Source: Polydactylus sextarius (lineage: Eukaryota > Chordata > Actinopteri > Polynemidae). From it: DNA of 64,000 nt. The stretch spans positions 3,217,001 to 3,281,000 of the forward strand of contig CM028919.1 of NCBI GenBank assembly GCA_016801845.1, written 5' to 3'. Below the pieces are notes generated by a model. That model saw nothing but the letters and a program-made list of their open reading frames with translations. It searched no databases and was not told the origin of the DNA. Shown piece after piece: positions 39,701 to 51,004 of this stretch. Positions within the stretch are counted from its first letter, which is position 1. Every line of letters begins with the position of its first letter. The position numbers and the translations under genes were made by a program.

Positions 39701-40265
39701 GGTCACAGGGCCCGTTAAAAATAGTAGCAGGCCTGTAATAATTTTCTTTCCACATGTTGTATGGAGTAGTGCATTTTAATCAAGCTGCATCCACAAACCA
39801 GCAACTTTAAATGCATAAAAGACAAGAGACCTGGAGCTCTAGCGTGTCTTACTCAGACTGTATGTAAAGGTAGATGACATGACAGCTTCTTCAGTCACCC
39901 CCTAATGGTTCCTGTGGTAGTGACAAACCCTGCCTCCCTAATGAAAACATCAATGTACGCATCAAATACATGTCTCTCAAACATGGTTTCTGACAGTGTA
40001 GTTAGTTTTTATCACACTGATGCCTGTTCAAATCTTCATTTTTCTGATAAGTTTGGTTTTAATTAGTTATTTGATGTGATAAAAAAAAAACAAGGTAAAA
40101 CATCGTGACTGTCAGAGACTATTTTGTCGCCTGGTGAGACTTCAGTGAAGGAATCTGAAGGAAAGTCATTAATCTGTTTATACAGTTACTGGTCGTACTG
40201 GACAAAGAAATAGTGAGAGTTGAATTGAATCAATAAGTAATTTATTTACAGTTTGTTTACAATTT
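36720..40265. other. Non-coding stretch, no gene recognised
   Basis: No gene seen. It contains a poly(T) run at 38001-38019 and a poly(A) run at about 39484-39500. The rest looks unique. Confidence 0.5.
38001..38019. repeat. poly(T) tract
   Basis: A run of 19 T on the plus strand. Confidence 0.85.
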
Positions 40266-40269
40266 TTTT

Positions 40270-41020
40270 AAAAATTTAACCCGACCCTTCTCTAAAGCAG
40301 CTACAATAATTCAGCCATATAATATTTCTTCCAGTGAGATGAGCTATCACACCTTCCTCTGCAGTTTGCTCTCTATGTCCCATCTCTCCTTCCACTGGTC
40401 CCAAATCCTCCATTGCGAGATGTGCTCTGTTGGCTGTATGCAAATGTTGTGCAGCACAGCTGCTGCACACATGATAGTTCATACCCTCTCTGGCTCCATC
40501 CCGGTTTCACTGGGCAAGCAGTGGAATCCACAAAAAAAGAAGTGATTAGTATGCCTTAGTGCAGTAGCTACATATCATCCCATTAACCAAGACCAGTTTC
40601 AGGCTCAAATAAAAACAAGGGTGACATGTTTCATATTTAATATGGACATAAACCCCATACTTCTCTCACATCACATCACATTCAATTATTTCTAATGGAC
40701 TTTCCAGACCCAGTTCATAGACAAAATATTCAGTTCAAGTGTTTTTTTTTTTTTTTCTATTTCCCTTTTCCCCAAATTCACAAATTTTTAAGGATTTCTT
40801 GTGAGAAATATGCAGCCATCGTGCCAGAGACCCATCACTCCTCACACACTTGTGCCGGTGTGATTTCCCTTGAGATGTGTGTGTGTCAAGGTTGGACCCA
40901 CACCACCACACCGGCTCATCAGTTACTTTCAAGTCTGCATTACACACAACCTGAACACTAACTGGGTGAAAGTCTCTTTCATATGTAGACAGAGATGAGC
41001 ACCATCAACACGGCCACAAA
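40270..41020 (-). pseudogene. PIF/Harbinger (HARBI1-like) transposase relic
   Basis: Read on the minus strand, three hallmark blocks of a PIF/Harbinger transposase appear in the right order. First is GRVDGAHLC at 40989-41015, matching the 'GCIDGTHI' block that carries the first catalytic aspartate. Next is RDFHPVSVQVVCNADLKVTD just downstream, ending near 40920, matching 'FHSINVQVVCDADLKI'; this block holds the NAD where intact enzymes have DAD. Last is TIMCAAAVLHNICI near 40430-40475, the conserved C-terminal 'ACCVLHNIC' helix. That last block is followed by a WRIWDQWKERWD tail. A TGA stop precedes the final block, and part of the middle, including the second and third acidic region, is lost or unrecognisable. 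Such enzymes cut and join transposon ends in the nucleus; this copy cannot. Terminal repeats were not identified. The Tc1-family stub at 41490 lies just beside it. Confidence 0.75.
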
Positions 41021-41024
41021 TGAA

Positions 41025-41485
41025 CATATCAGTGAGCCTGATGTTTGAACACTAGAGAAACTCATTTTTATCACATCCCTGTCATTCAGCTCATATTCAG
41101 CACAGTATAAACTCAAAGAGAAATTAGCACCTATACCTATAGGGGATGATGTGCTAATTCTATCTATTACATGTGACAACTGTACCGTTAACTTGTCAAT
41201 TAATTAAAACAGTTCAGCCCTGCTAGACGAAATCTATCACTCTCACAATTGTCATATACATCCACAGGATTGGTTCAGTCTGTTTTTATTGTAGCTCAAA
41301 GTCTTCTGATTGTGTCGTCTTTTTATGGGGTATATCAACATTTTTTTTTTTAAACTTTTAACTTTACACCCAACTTGGACTAGGTGGAATATTTACTCTC
41401 AGATGTAGCTCTAAACCTAGGCGGTGCATTAAGTATCAACTCTAGGTAAAGCTTAAGGTAGATTTTACTTCCAGCCTGCTCTTAT
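41025..41485. other. Possible upstream part of the Harbinger relic
   Basis: This is the region where the 5' half of the minus-strand Harbinger element would lie. An open frame at 40979-41179 overlaps it but shows no recognisable block. No terminal inverted repeat was seen, so its membership in the element is inference. Confidence 0.3.
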
Positions 41486-41489
41486 ATTC

Positions 41490-41727
41490 TGGTGCAATCA
41501 GCCCCAGGAGATTAGCAGTTTCAGAAATACTTGAACCAGTGAGACTGGCACAACAATCGTGCCTCGGCTGAAGATGCTGACAGCACATTCTGATGTTTGA
41601 TGTGGGTATTTACTGAAGATTCTGACCTGTGTTTGCACAGTTTTATGTGTTTTTACATGCACATGATTTGCTGACTGGATAAACAAGCAGGTGTACAGAT
41701 ATTCCTAATGAAGTAGTCACTGAATAC
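41490..41727 (-). mobile_element. 5' stub of a Tc1/mariner transposon
   Basis: The right edge ends in a degraded terminal repeat (ATTCCTAATGAAGTAGTCAC then TGAATAC). The left part has 'GGAGATTAGCAGTTTCAGAAATACTTGAACC'-type sequence, the same helix-turn-helix region as in the copy at 12482-13340. Between them, the motif order (a 'GATGTTTGATGTGGGTATTTACTGAAG' type stretch, then 'GACCTGTGTTTGCACAGTTTTATG') follows the 5' untranslated part of that family. The copy stops abruptly at about 41490, before most of the transposase gene. Confidence 0.75.
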
Positions 41728-41763
41728 ATTTTCTTTCCTCATTTCCTGGTTATGTATACAAAG

Positions 41764-41780
41764 GAAAAAAAAAAAAAAAC
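41764..41780. repeat. poly(A) tract
   Basis: A run of about 17 A lies just beyond the Tc1 stub at 41490-41727. Probably unrelated. Confidence 0.75.
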
Positions 41781-43659
41781 AAATCTTTATCATTTAATTT
41801 CTTGGTTTTCTATTAAAATGTATTTCTGATTCACTTGATAAACATCTGAGCTCCACAGTCCACAAGTGGGAATAGTAACAAAAGAGTGATTCTCAATAGG
41901 TCCAGATTTAAATTCGTAGCACGTGGTTGTCCGACATGCTGTTGCTTTCAGTTTTTCCCTGACTGACATCGTAAAATACAGGATTCCTCACACAGCTCAT
42001 CACACAACACTGCTCAGCCTTCCCAGACGCCGTGAACCTCTCCATGCAAAACAACACAGAACAATATTCAGCCACTCACAGAAACAACTGGAAAAGTGCG
42101 AGAAGGGTTTTCTGGGCTTTGTGGTGGCTTTGAGACTCCCAACATCTCTGAGAAGTCGAGTGAAACGTGTAAACCTGGACTGCCCTTGTGTTAAAACATT
42201 GTTTCCTCTTTCTCTCGAGGGTGAAATGAGAAATTACCTCCAAGGAAAAAAAAAAAAAGTTATTTCAAACATTTTCCATTTTGTAACTGTAGAATATTAT
42301 TTACATGAGTCACAAATAACAGAAGTTTACTTTTAGAGATGGAAAACATTTTTTATCTTTCTCTTTTTCACACTTTAGTTCTGCACTTGCGACTTTTTTG
42401 TCGTTTGTTGGTTTTCCACAAAACATTATATTGTAAAGGAGTTTGAAATCTATTCCAGGGACCTTGAGTTATGGGATGATAAAGTTTAGGATTAATTCTA
42501 ACTGACAGCGCAGGTGCTCACCTCCAGTTTTCTTCTGCAGAAAACATATTTCACACTTTAGTGGGTGCCAGCAAAAGTAGGACATGAGATAAACAGTCGA
42601 CTGATGTCTCTATTTATGGCAGTTACTGTCTTATGTAGACCTGTTCTTCTATTAACTTTGATTATATATTTGTCTCTTTTTAAACACCAGTCACAAGACA
42701 AACTTAGAAAATGATATACCATCATTACGATAATATGGAAAAATAGCTCATTGGTGCTGAAGATAATTATCTTCACAATGACTCACTGCCCTGTAACAGT
42801 CCATGTTCACACTCAACATAACACTGAGTGTAATAATGTGCTTGATCTAACATATCATGATGACATCATCCACACGCATCTTCCGTTGCTGCGAGCAGTG
42901 TCAGATATCTTTTAGATTTATGAAAGTGATGATAAATCAAATGTAAGTTTTATGCAAACGTCTGTAATCCTTAGATAAATGATAAAAATATGCTTCCTTC
43001 ATCAGTTTTGACACCGGCTCTAATCTTGACGGGTGATGACTAAGACGTATCTTTCAGTCTTTTAATATATTACTTATGACAAGATTAGTTTGTCGCAAGG
43101 TTCGTCAACACAAAGCATTAGTATTTGTCACACAGGACATCATCACCGGAGTCTAAATCATTAAAGTCCGACAACATGTGATTAAAATTCATGTTTTTTC
43201 TGTCTCAGCTTAAAAAATGAGGGCCAACAATGGCAATTCCTGCCGTCTCCTTGTAGGAAATTTATAGGAAAATAGAGAAATTGATACAAGTGCAAGTTCA
43301 GGATTTTAGTGTAGAGGTTACTCCACTAACTCTAGTTACCTTTGGACTTTACCTTAGTATTCACAATGAACACTGTCCCACCCTGACCAGTGAATGAACT
43401 CCAGTCTCCTGTACAAAAGTCAAAATTAAAAAGTGTTAATCACTGGCAAAATGTTTTGAAGCTTTTTTATATATGAAAACAAACCACCAAACATTGAGAC
43501 CTTGCATTCACTATTACATCTGTTAGGCTATGTCTTGTTAAGCAACATTTATGGAATAATTATAAACTTTAATAAAACTATGTTTGGGGGAAAAATATAT
43601 TTATTCTATTCGTTTTTTTTAATTGAGTAGCTAGTGTGATATTATGCCTTATTCTTTGC

Positions 43660-43680
43660 AAAAAAAAAAAAAAAAAAAAA
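43660..43680. repeat. poly(A) tract
   Basis: A run of 21 A on the plus strand. Confidence 0.85.
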
Positions 43681-45380
43681 CACCATGAACAGCAGCACTC
43701 AACGTCAATGTAGCTAGAAACTGAAGCTGAGTAGCTAAAGAGCTGCCACTTTTAAAGGTCACGTTAGATGCTAAATGTTGTTGTTTTTCTTCAACACCAC
43801 TTCTATCACAGTCTGGTATTAGCTGCAGCTACATGGACAGTTTATTTACCGAGTTTCAGATCCTCCAAACCCTTCATATGTCAAAAGTCTAACATATACA
43901 TGGTGATGAATTAATCTCTATATTATTTGCACTCCATCTTTGAAATCATGTGTCTTTAATGTGCCACTTACCTTGGGTTCACTGGTACTAAGTGTATCTT
44001 CCATTTCAGTTGGAGAACAGACAGCTCACAGACTGTTTACATGCAAAGACAATTCGCTTTTTAAGCCGGTCACTCATGTAAAGTGGTTTTCTGTCAGCAC
44101 TTGTAAATGTCATGGTTGAGCCCGGTTGCTTCGTGGCTCTTCGAGTGGCTCATGAAAAATCTTGCCCTCGATCTATTGTCAGCATTATTCTACTAATTGA
44201 TTTGCTTATGGCAAAAGCATCACGAACACTCTGGTATTAAATGTTAATGTAAACACCATAACCTAGATTTAACTAGATTAGAGCCAATTATATTTTCCAT
44301 ATGGTCAATAAGCAGGAAATCTTTTTTTTTCTTTGGTTAAGAAATAAAAACTCAGCAGAGAATCAGGGTATTATTTTTTATTTTCTAATTTTTTAAGTAT
44401 TATGCTAATTGATATGTTATGATGCTTCAGGCTCATCTAATCTAATTAGTGCTCATGCAAAGTTCAACAGACCTCACCTTGGGTCTCTCTGGTTGTCAGA
44501 TCTGACTTTCTTCATCTGTACTTGGATGTGACCATTGATAATTCCCCTGCCAAAAAATGGCGTGTCACACACTTCATTACCATGACGACTAATGGCTCCT
44601 TATACCATTGTGAATCTTCTTTTCAAAGGCAAAATCATTCGATTTTTGTACTGTGTCCTTACATGGTGCTGTCATTCAACTGGATTCAACCGGAAACAGC
44701 CACAGAAAAGGCTGCATGTGGATAAGCACTTGCTTGTGTCTTGAAGTGGACCACAATATGGCCAAAAGGACGTAGCGAGATAAGGTTCTGTCTGCGGGTG
44801 ATAAATGAAGTATTCAGAGCTTCTTGCTTTGTTCTTTATTTGCCTTGTTCCACCTGCCAGAATCAAACAGAATCTGCTTCAAAATCTCCTCCAGTCAGCT
44901 GCTTGAAAAGGTAAGTGTTGCTGGACCCATCCAGGCTGTCACGCAGCTTTTTTTTTCCTTTTCCTGCAGACATATCAAAACAACGTGGCATTTCAAAATG
45001 CTACAGATTTGACTGCTGCTGTCTCCTGAACATATGCCCTGTCTTAGAGTAACAAAGACACTGCTGTCTGCTTATTTTTATCTGCTTATTTATAGGCAAC
45101 ACAGGTCGGCCTGCTGGTAACAGACAGTGCCATCAGAGGTGCGCTGAGGAATCGCATATTTATAGGGACAGTAACGTCATAGAGAAAATACAACTGACGG
45201 TTTTATTTCCTCATTTTAAAAAACACTAAAACAAGCAAATCAATGAAATTCCTGTGGTATAGCTGATCTCAGGACAGTGGGAGTTTGGCTGCTCCTAAAA
45301 CATGATACAATCACAATCAATTGTATAAATCAATTATTTGTCTTCATGTCTCAGTTTATCTCAGAGCATGTGGGTGATGT

Positions 45381-45448
45381 AATATTTTATTTTTATTTTT
45401 TTATTTTTTCACTGAATATTTTATTTTTATTTTTTTATTTTTTCACTG
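45381..45448. repeat. Exact 34-bp tandem duplication
   Basis: A 34-base T-rich unit (45381-45414, AATATTTTATTT...CACTG) is followed immediately by an identical second copy (45415-45448). Perfect identity points to a recent slippage or duplication event. Confidence 0.92.
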
Positions 45449-45929
45449 ATGTTTTTAGATGGCTGGTATTTATTGCAGCATGCACGGCGACAACAGAGTG
45501 GCTCATCTGTCCGGCAGTAGAGCAGCTCTATAATCCACTGCTAAGAACAAAACAAAGAAAAAAAAAAGTGCTCATGTCTCTGCAATTACTGTGTGTGTTA
45601 TGTGATGTTCATACTAATTCTCAGACTTGTGAGCTGCTGTAGTTCCAAACATTTCCCCCTTGACGCCTGCTTGGAAGTGAACACTGTCAGTGTGTCAGTA
45701 TTGCCTATAGCAGTGGTTTGATAGTCCAAGAACTCCAACTGCTTTGTGTGCTATCCAGAATCAGTTACAGTCTGTACCATTCTGCTTTCCAATGATTAAT
45801 TAGAAAAGAGAGCAGAGCAGAGAACTGTCTGGCTATTGCAGTTTAAAGGCTGTAAGGTCTGAAACTTTAAAGAGGAAATTAGAAACAGTAGAGACAGACA
45901 AATTGAAAGTTTGCTTAATGATGGTCAAA

Positions 45930-46330
45930 AAAAAATGGAGCTAAATGGACCAGAATCGATGCCATGGTTGATACTGAACCCCGCACATCATCAAAACACT
46001 CCATCTCCTCTATGAAGTATGGTGGTGGCAGCATCATGTGTAGAGATGCTTTTCTGCAGCAGGACTATGACAGCAAGACAATGGCCCAAAGTGTACAGTG
46101 AAAGTTACACAGAAACGATTTAAAGCCAAGAAGTTGTATGTTCTGGAGTGACCAACTTTAAGCTCAGATACAGTAGAATGAGAATATGCAGCCTGATAGA
46201 GCTTGAGCAGTTTTGAAGAAAGAATGAATTCAAACTGTTGTGTCTATCTCTGACACAGCCTAGCAACAGATTAAGTACTGTGACTGCATCCAAAAGTCGA
46301 TCTACATAATACTGGCCACATTTTTAATTA
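45930..46330 (+). pseudogene. Tc1-like transposase relic (third type)
   Basis: The plus strand reads MKYGGGSIMC near 46014-46043, matching the Tc1 transposase block 'MKYGGGSVMVWG' around the second catalytic aspartate region. It is followed by RDAFLQQ, and then by the 'DNDPKH' region in degraded form (GACAATGGCCCAAAGTGTACA at about 46077). Further on, a 'CCTGATAGAGCTTGAGCAGTTTTG' type stretch corresponds to the conserved 'NL.ELE..C' tail region. Deletions and stops break the frame throughout. Its type differs from the copies at 12.5, 26.3 and 41.5 kb. No terminal repeats were identified. Confidence 0.7.
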
Positions 46331-46388
46331 CTTTGCGGCAATCTGTTTTTACTTTGATATTAAGCCAAGTTATGTTGAGCATAATTGC

Positions 46389-46415
46389 ATATATATATAT
46401 ATATATATATATATA
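46389..46415. repeat. (AT)n microsatellite
   Basis: About 13 AT units, read directly. Confidence 0.92.
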
Positions 46416-46773
46416 AACATTAAAAAGGAAAAATATACAGAGGACTGATAGCCTTTTATATCGACTGAGATCACATAACAACAGACCCACATGTACCTGA
46501 ATATCATCCACCTGCTGCTAAAGATGATAAGTTGACTAGTTCAGTTGATGTAATCAAACATAGTAGTTATTTTGTTTTACTAATGCATTTAATAATCCGT
46601 GGGCAAAAGTGTTGATACCGTATTTTTTTTTGTTCTGGTGTGAGAACACAGACTCATCATCTTATGTAAAAGAAAATAACCTGTTGAACCAGCCTGCTGA
46701 AAGCAAGATAATAAGATTCGCATTCATGTCTATAAACTGTAAGATTCTAATTAATTTTTGGTCTCTAATTTAG

Positions 46774-46798
46774 TTTTTTTTTTTTTTTTTTTTTTTTT
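46774..46798. repeat. poly(T) tract
   Basis: A run of 25 T, the longest homopolymer in the window. It could be the reversed tail of a minus-strand retroposon, but no body was recognised to its right. Confidence 0.88.
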
Positions 46799-46799
46799 G

Positions 46800-49535
46800 T
46801 GCAGACAAACACAAATCCACAGAAAGTTTTTCCAAGATACAAAGATCACCATGAACTCATAAACTCCTCATGTGCAGTTTATATTTCATTTTATTTTAGA
46901 TTACAGATTTAAAATTGACATTTTTTCCGCTCATTTCAAAGGACTAAATGCTGACTGACAGCCTGCGATTTTCTGAGATTAATAGGAGAGACAAGAAGTA
47001 CAAGAGAAGTCATGCATCACTTAGAAATGCCAAAGGCAATCTTTCTCTGGTTTGATACAGAGGGCCGATGAAATCCTTCGCAGAGGAGTGTGCTCTGTAA
47101 GGCGAAGCCTTTGTGGGAGAACTGAGCCACAAAATGAAATCTGCCAACTGCACAGCTCACAAGAGCACTAAAATGTTTCACTTACTGTCACTGGCACCAT
47201 TCATTAAACTTACATTGTAATCCTTAATGCATTTAATGCATGATTCCTCTTATAGTTTTTGGTGTCAGAGTGGATGTTAACATGTGCGTAATGACATGCC
47301 TGCAAAGTAACATTCATCCCGTTGGAGTGGTTGCGTGACCCAGAGTGACAATGCTTTGTGACGGGACCTGAGCTCTGTGCAGGCCTCAGTAAAACATTTA
47401 TGGAAGCCTGGTGGGGTCACCTTGGGATGGCTGCTTTGTTTCTGCCTCTACACACTCGACTCCTAGTGGGTTTGCACTAACATGTTTTGTTCATGTTTTC
47501 ATCACGCAGATCCATGAAATTAACTTCGAGATAATAGACAGAACTAAGAGAGGAAAAATAAAATAATATTCTTTTATTTAGTCATTTCTATGAGTTTGAG
47601 TATAGTTCACCTGTAATTTACCTCTAATGACGTGATAATAATGGTACATTAATAGCTAACATACAGGCAGTATATCAATGTCAAGTTTAAGTTGTGATAA
47701 AAATGTACATTAATTTAAGTTACATTAAGCCATTTAATTAATGTTAGCTCCAGTCTACTTTAGATTTTATTAGCTGATTGCTGACATTACTCCTGGACTT
47801 TGAAAAGCTACATAACTGTTAATGCTTATGGTTAAAGTTGTTACAGTATTACATAAGCATTAGCTTACTTTTGTATAAACACGGACCTGGCTGCTTCTTG
47901 TATATTTTTAAATGGAATTAGCAGATTAATTTAGTCTATATATCCTTCATAGAAATGTTGTTTTTCTGGTAACATTAGCTAATATCACTAGTTAAATAAC
48001 TTAAATCAACTTGTGAGTAGCGGAGCAAAGAAGGTCACTGAAAAAGATATAATTTACAAATGAACATGCTGATTGAATATACAAGGCTAAAGATAATTCA
48101 GTTACTTTTTAGGCAGAAATTGGAGGCAAAAAGTAGAAAGCATATTAGTAAAACAGCTATAACTACTATATATATATATATATATATATATGACAGACCT
48201 CTCTTTTTACACAACTTGCAATCAGGCCACCCAGGTTTACCTTTTATAACATTCTCAAATATTTATTAGTGTTTCAGATGAATGGACTCGTTATAAAAGA
48301 TATAATCAATTCAATAATCAATTTCATTCTGGTCTCTTTATTAAAACAAAAATAAAAAGAATATGTATAGCGTGTCAGTGTATCATATCTTTGTCAGTAA
48401 GTGGCTAACTGAACAACCACCCTTGGACCAGAACAAATTAGCAGAAACTACTGGAAATGCAAAGTTTATTCTGCTGTGTGAAGCAGGTAAGATCAATTTA
48501 ATCTCAAGGCCACTTTCACTCCAACCAAGTGATGAAATGGTTCAACTACTTATTAAAAATCTGATTTGATTTATTCAGTACTGTCATACACAGCTATAAA
48601 CCTTTTTTTCTCATTTTTCCTCTTCTCTGCTTTGTGCACAGGTACAATATTTTATGCAGCGGTGGAGAATATATTCAGACGCTTTGCTCCAAAAAAATTA
48701 TTATAAAGTTGAATGAAGTTTGTGAGGATAAATTATATCATTTGTGTTTATTGTTTTGCATAGTGAGACTGTAACTGTATTTTGCAACTTATGCAGAATA
48801 TAACACACAAAGTTGAGTGACATGTAAAATATTATACATTCATATTTTTAAGCTACAAAAAGATCAATATGACATCTTCTGCCTGGTTAAATGAATAGTT
48901 GCTGAAAGAAATAATTTCTTCTCTGCCAGGAAATATATTAGGACATTACCCACGTTAAAAAAAATGATTTCTCGGTGTGTTTTCAGTCTTTTTTTAAAAG
49001 TTAAACTAAAGTAAGTTCATCCATCTTTTCATCTAAACCTACACACAATTAGCAAATTTGTTGCAACAAAAGCATAACTAAACAGCTGCCCATTTACTCA
49101 TCTTTCAGACCCAAAAGCAGCATCAGCATCCATTTGATGTTTTTGTGGATCCACTGAATATAAGTCCATTACCAAACTCTCCTCTTAGTCTTGTTTTGCT
49201 TTTATCAACTCCTGAAGGAAATATCTGACTCTTTAGCTGCTAAATGCTGAACTATTCACCAGCTAGTTACTGATTTTGATGCTGGACAGGTTGAAGTTTT
49301 ATGTCTGAAGAGAGCTGCTTGTTTCTGACAGAAAGCTTGTGGCTTAGATCAGAAATTTGTAGGGCAGAGAAGCTTATGCATAATTTAAAAAAAGGAGTGA
49401 TGGGCTGGGTTCATCACTACAAGCAACAACTCTTCACAGATATTCACAGACACAAATATTTACAGCTAATCAGTGGGGGCACATATAAGATATTGTGGTT
49501 TCAAAGTCAGAGTCATAATAGCTTTAAATACCATA
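46800..49535. other. Non-coding stretch, no gene recognised
   Basis: No gene or nameable element. It includes the TA tract at 48167-48191. Confidence 0.5.
48167..48191. repeat. (TA)n microsatellite
   Basis: About 12 TA units, read directly. Confidence 0.92.
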
Positions 49536-49539
49536 AAGC

Positions 49540-50330
49540 TGCAAATAAGAGCCTGGGCATTTATTTTCCTGAATGACTCAACAGACCCCACGTTTATTTG
49601 GGACAGGCGTCTATATGAGACAGGCATTTCGTGTTTTTAAGGCAAAGTACCAAAGTATTGTGGCCATGGGCGGACTGGCTATAGGGACTTTTGGGAGATT
49701 TCCCGAATGGCTGGTCTGTTCCTGGCTGAACCAGCCGGTGGTCAAGAAGTTTTTTTTACCCCATGAAACGCAGCCAAGGTTAACTGTAGCAGCCTGTCCT
49801 CGCAGCCGCAGGTGGCACAGAGTGCGGTGACGGACTTGTAATCTGGAATTTGAGGAGATGCCAGTCTGTCCAGTGTCCCAGTCCATCACTAACCAAGGTG
49901 CTTCAGTATAGTTACATTTTTAGGTCTTCAATTGTCATTTATCAATGGAAACTTGTTGGCTAACCTTAAGCTGGTGAAGTTACATTGGCTTGGCAGTGAA
50001 GGCAGCCATTCAGTGTCATGTGTTTACATTTCATAATGAGGTTGCCAGTTAAGCCCAGAGAGATGACAAATAGGTGTTTAAAATGCTTTTAAAATCCCTG
50101 CCTTAAAATATCTTTCTGAAAGGTTTTTATGGAACCTCTGAGGCATTACACATCCAACCAACATTTTATTGTGTATATGTCACATCCCAGACCAAAGATC
50201 AAACCCAGTTCAATCAGTCTCTGACACTTTTAAGTTTCAGTTTGGGTGTGGGGGAGTTGAATGACCTAAATTCAATGACAAGGAGAAAATCAGACCCGGC
50301 CTTTATTTGAGACCAGCATTTGTTGCCCAA
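49540..50330. mobile_element. Possible DNA-transposon remnant, class unknown
   Basis: Near 49590-49635 the motifs CGTTTATTTGGGACAGGC, GTCTATATGAGACAGGC and GCATTT follow each other. A related motif, GGCCTTTATTTGAGACCAGC, recurs at about 50298-50320 in the same orientation. The region between is GC-richer than its surroundings (for example GGGCGGACTGGC near 49670 and the block 49780-49880). Repeated 'GGCGTTTATTTGAGACC' words near element ends occur in some fish DNA transposons, but no inverted terminal repeats or coding blocks could be shown. The limits are approximate. Confidence 0.35.
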
Positions 50331-50618
50331 ATGTGTTGCTGCCCCCAACTAATACAAGAGAGAGGCATCTACTAAGCTTAGCAGAAACAACAGCTGCAAG
50401 CGTTCTACGCTCAGTCTTCTCCATGTAGCAAAATGCCCAAATTTTGAGCAAGTGAAACACAGCAGAGAGCACAGAGACTCCTTTATCACTGTGTATCCCC
50501 CAGAAGTGACAGAACCGCCTGACAAAATATCTGCAGCTTCAGTTCTCAACTCTTGTGAAAATAAATTGGTTGAGTGAGTTTGTCCCAAATCACATTTCGC
50601 AACATTTTAAACAAACAT

Positions 50619-50645
50619 ATTTATTTATTTATTTTTATTTTTTCC
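50619..50645. repeat. (ATTT)n microsatellite
   Basis: TTTA/ATTT tetramers with one variant, read directly. Confidence 0.82.
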
Positions 50646-50787
50646 ATTTAAATATATCAAGTTTGCTCATTTCTATTAACTGTTGTTTATTTTGAGGACA
50701 GTGCTGAAACCTCTTGTTATTACATGCAGCGTGTCATAACAGATACGCTGGTTTGTCCAGGACTGTTCCAAGTTATCTGAACAGACG

Positions 50788-51000
50788 CTACACAGCGCAC
50801 TGCACAGAGAAGCTCTCCACCTTGTAAATGTGGTCCCAGATAATTAAAGAAGCACTGAGCGGGTTTCTCATGTCAATGAAAACTTGGCCGGCGGTGTTTG
50901 TCCAAATAATCCATGTGTCTCCACTAACACGCAGCATCAATCTGAAATTAAACACGTCCTCTTCTCGTCCTAGAGTTTTTCTAACCTCCAACACTTCCCT
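50788..51000 (-). other. Candidate decayed coding segment, identity unknown
   Basis: A minus-strand frame is open for 71 codons and has balanced, protein-like composition with alternating hydrophobic and polar residues (VFNFRLMLRVSGDTWIIW, then GQVFIDMRNPLSASLIIWDH), suggesting beta strands. It ends at a TAG at 50788. The plus strand is also open here, so chance is possible. Codons rich in G and C stand out from the AT-rich surroundings. No family was recognised, and no convincing splice acceptor was found upstream. It could be the last exon of an unknown gene, a pseudogene fragment, or coding sequence of a mobile element related to the neighbouring block at 49540-50330. Confidence 0.25.
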
Positions 51001-51004
51001 TCAT

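Larger units (their letters stand above)
41785..45925. other. Non-coding stretch, no gene recognised
   Basis: A 137-codon open frame at 41923-42336 plus is long for this window but has no recognisable motif and ends in low-complexity lysine and aromatic residues, so it is not called. A 21-base A run lies at 43660-43680. The segment at about 44400-44470 has clustered homeodomain and POU-like words. Confidence 0.5.

Noticed and set aside
41923..42336. 137-codon plus-strand open frame
   Set aside because: No recognisable domain, no splice or promoter context, and the end is translated from an A run and AT-rich sequence.
49611..49889. 92-codon minus-strand open frame
   Set aside because: It lies wholly inside the suspected transposon remnant and has no similarity to any transposase block I know.
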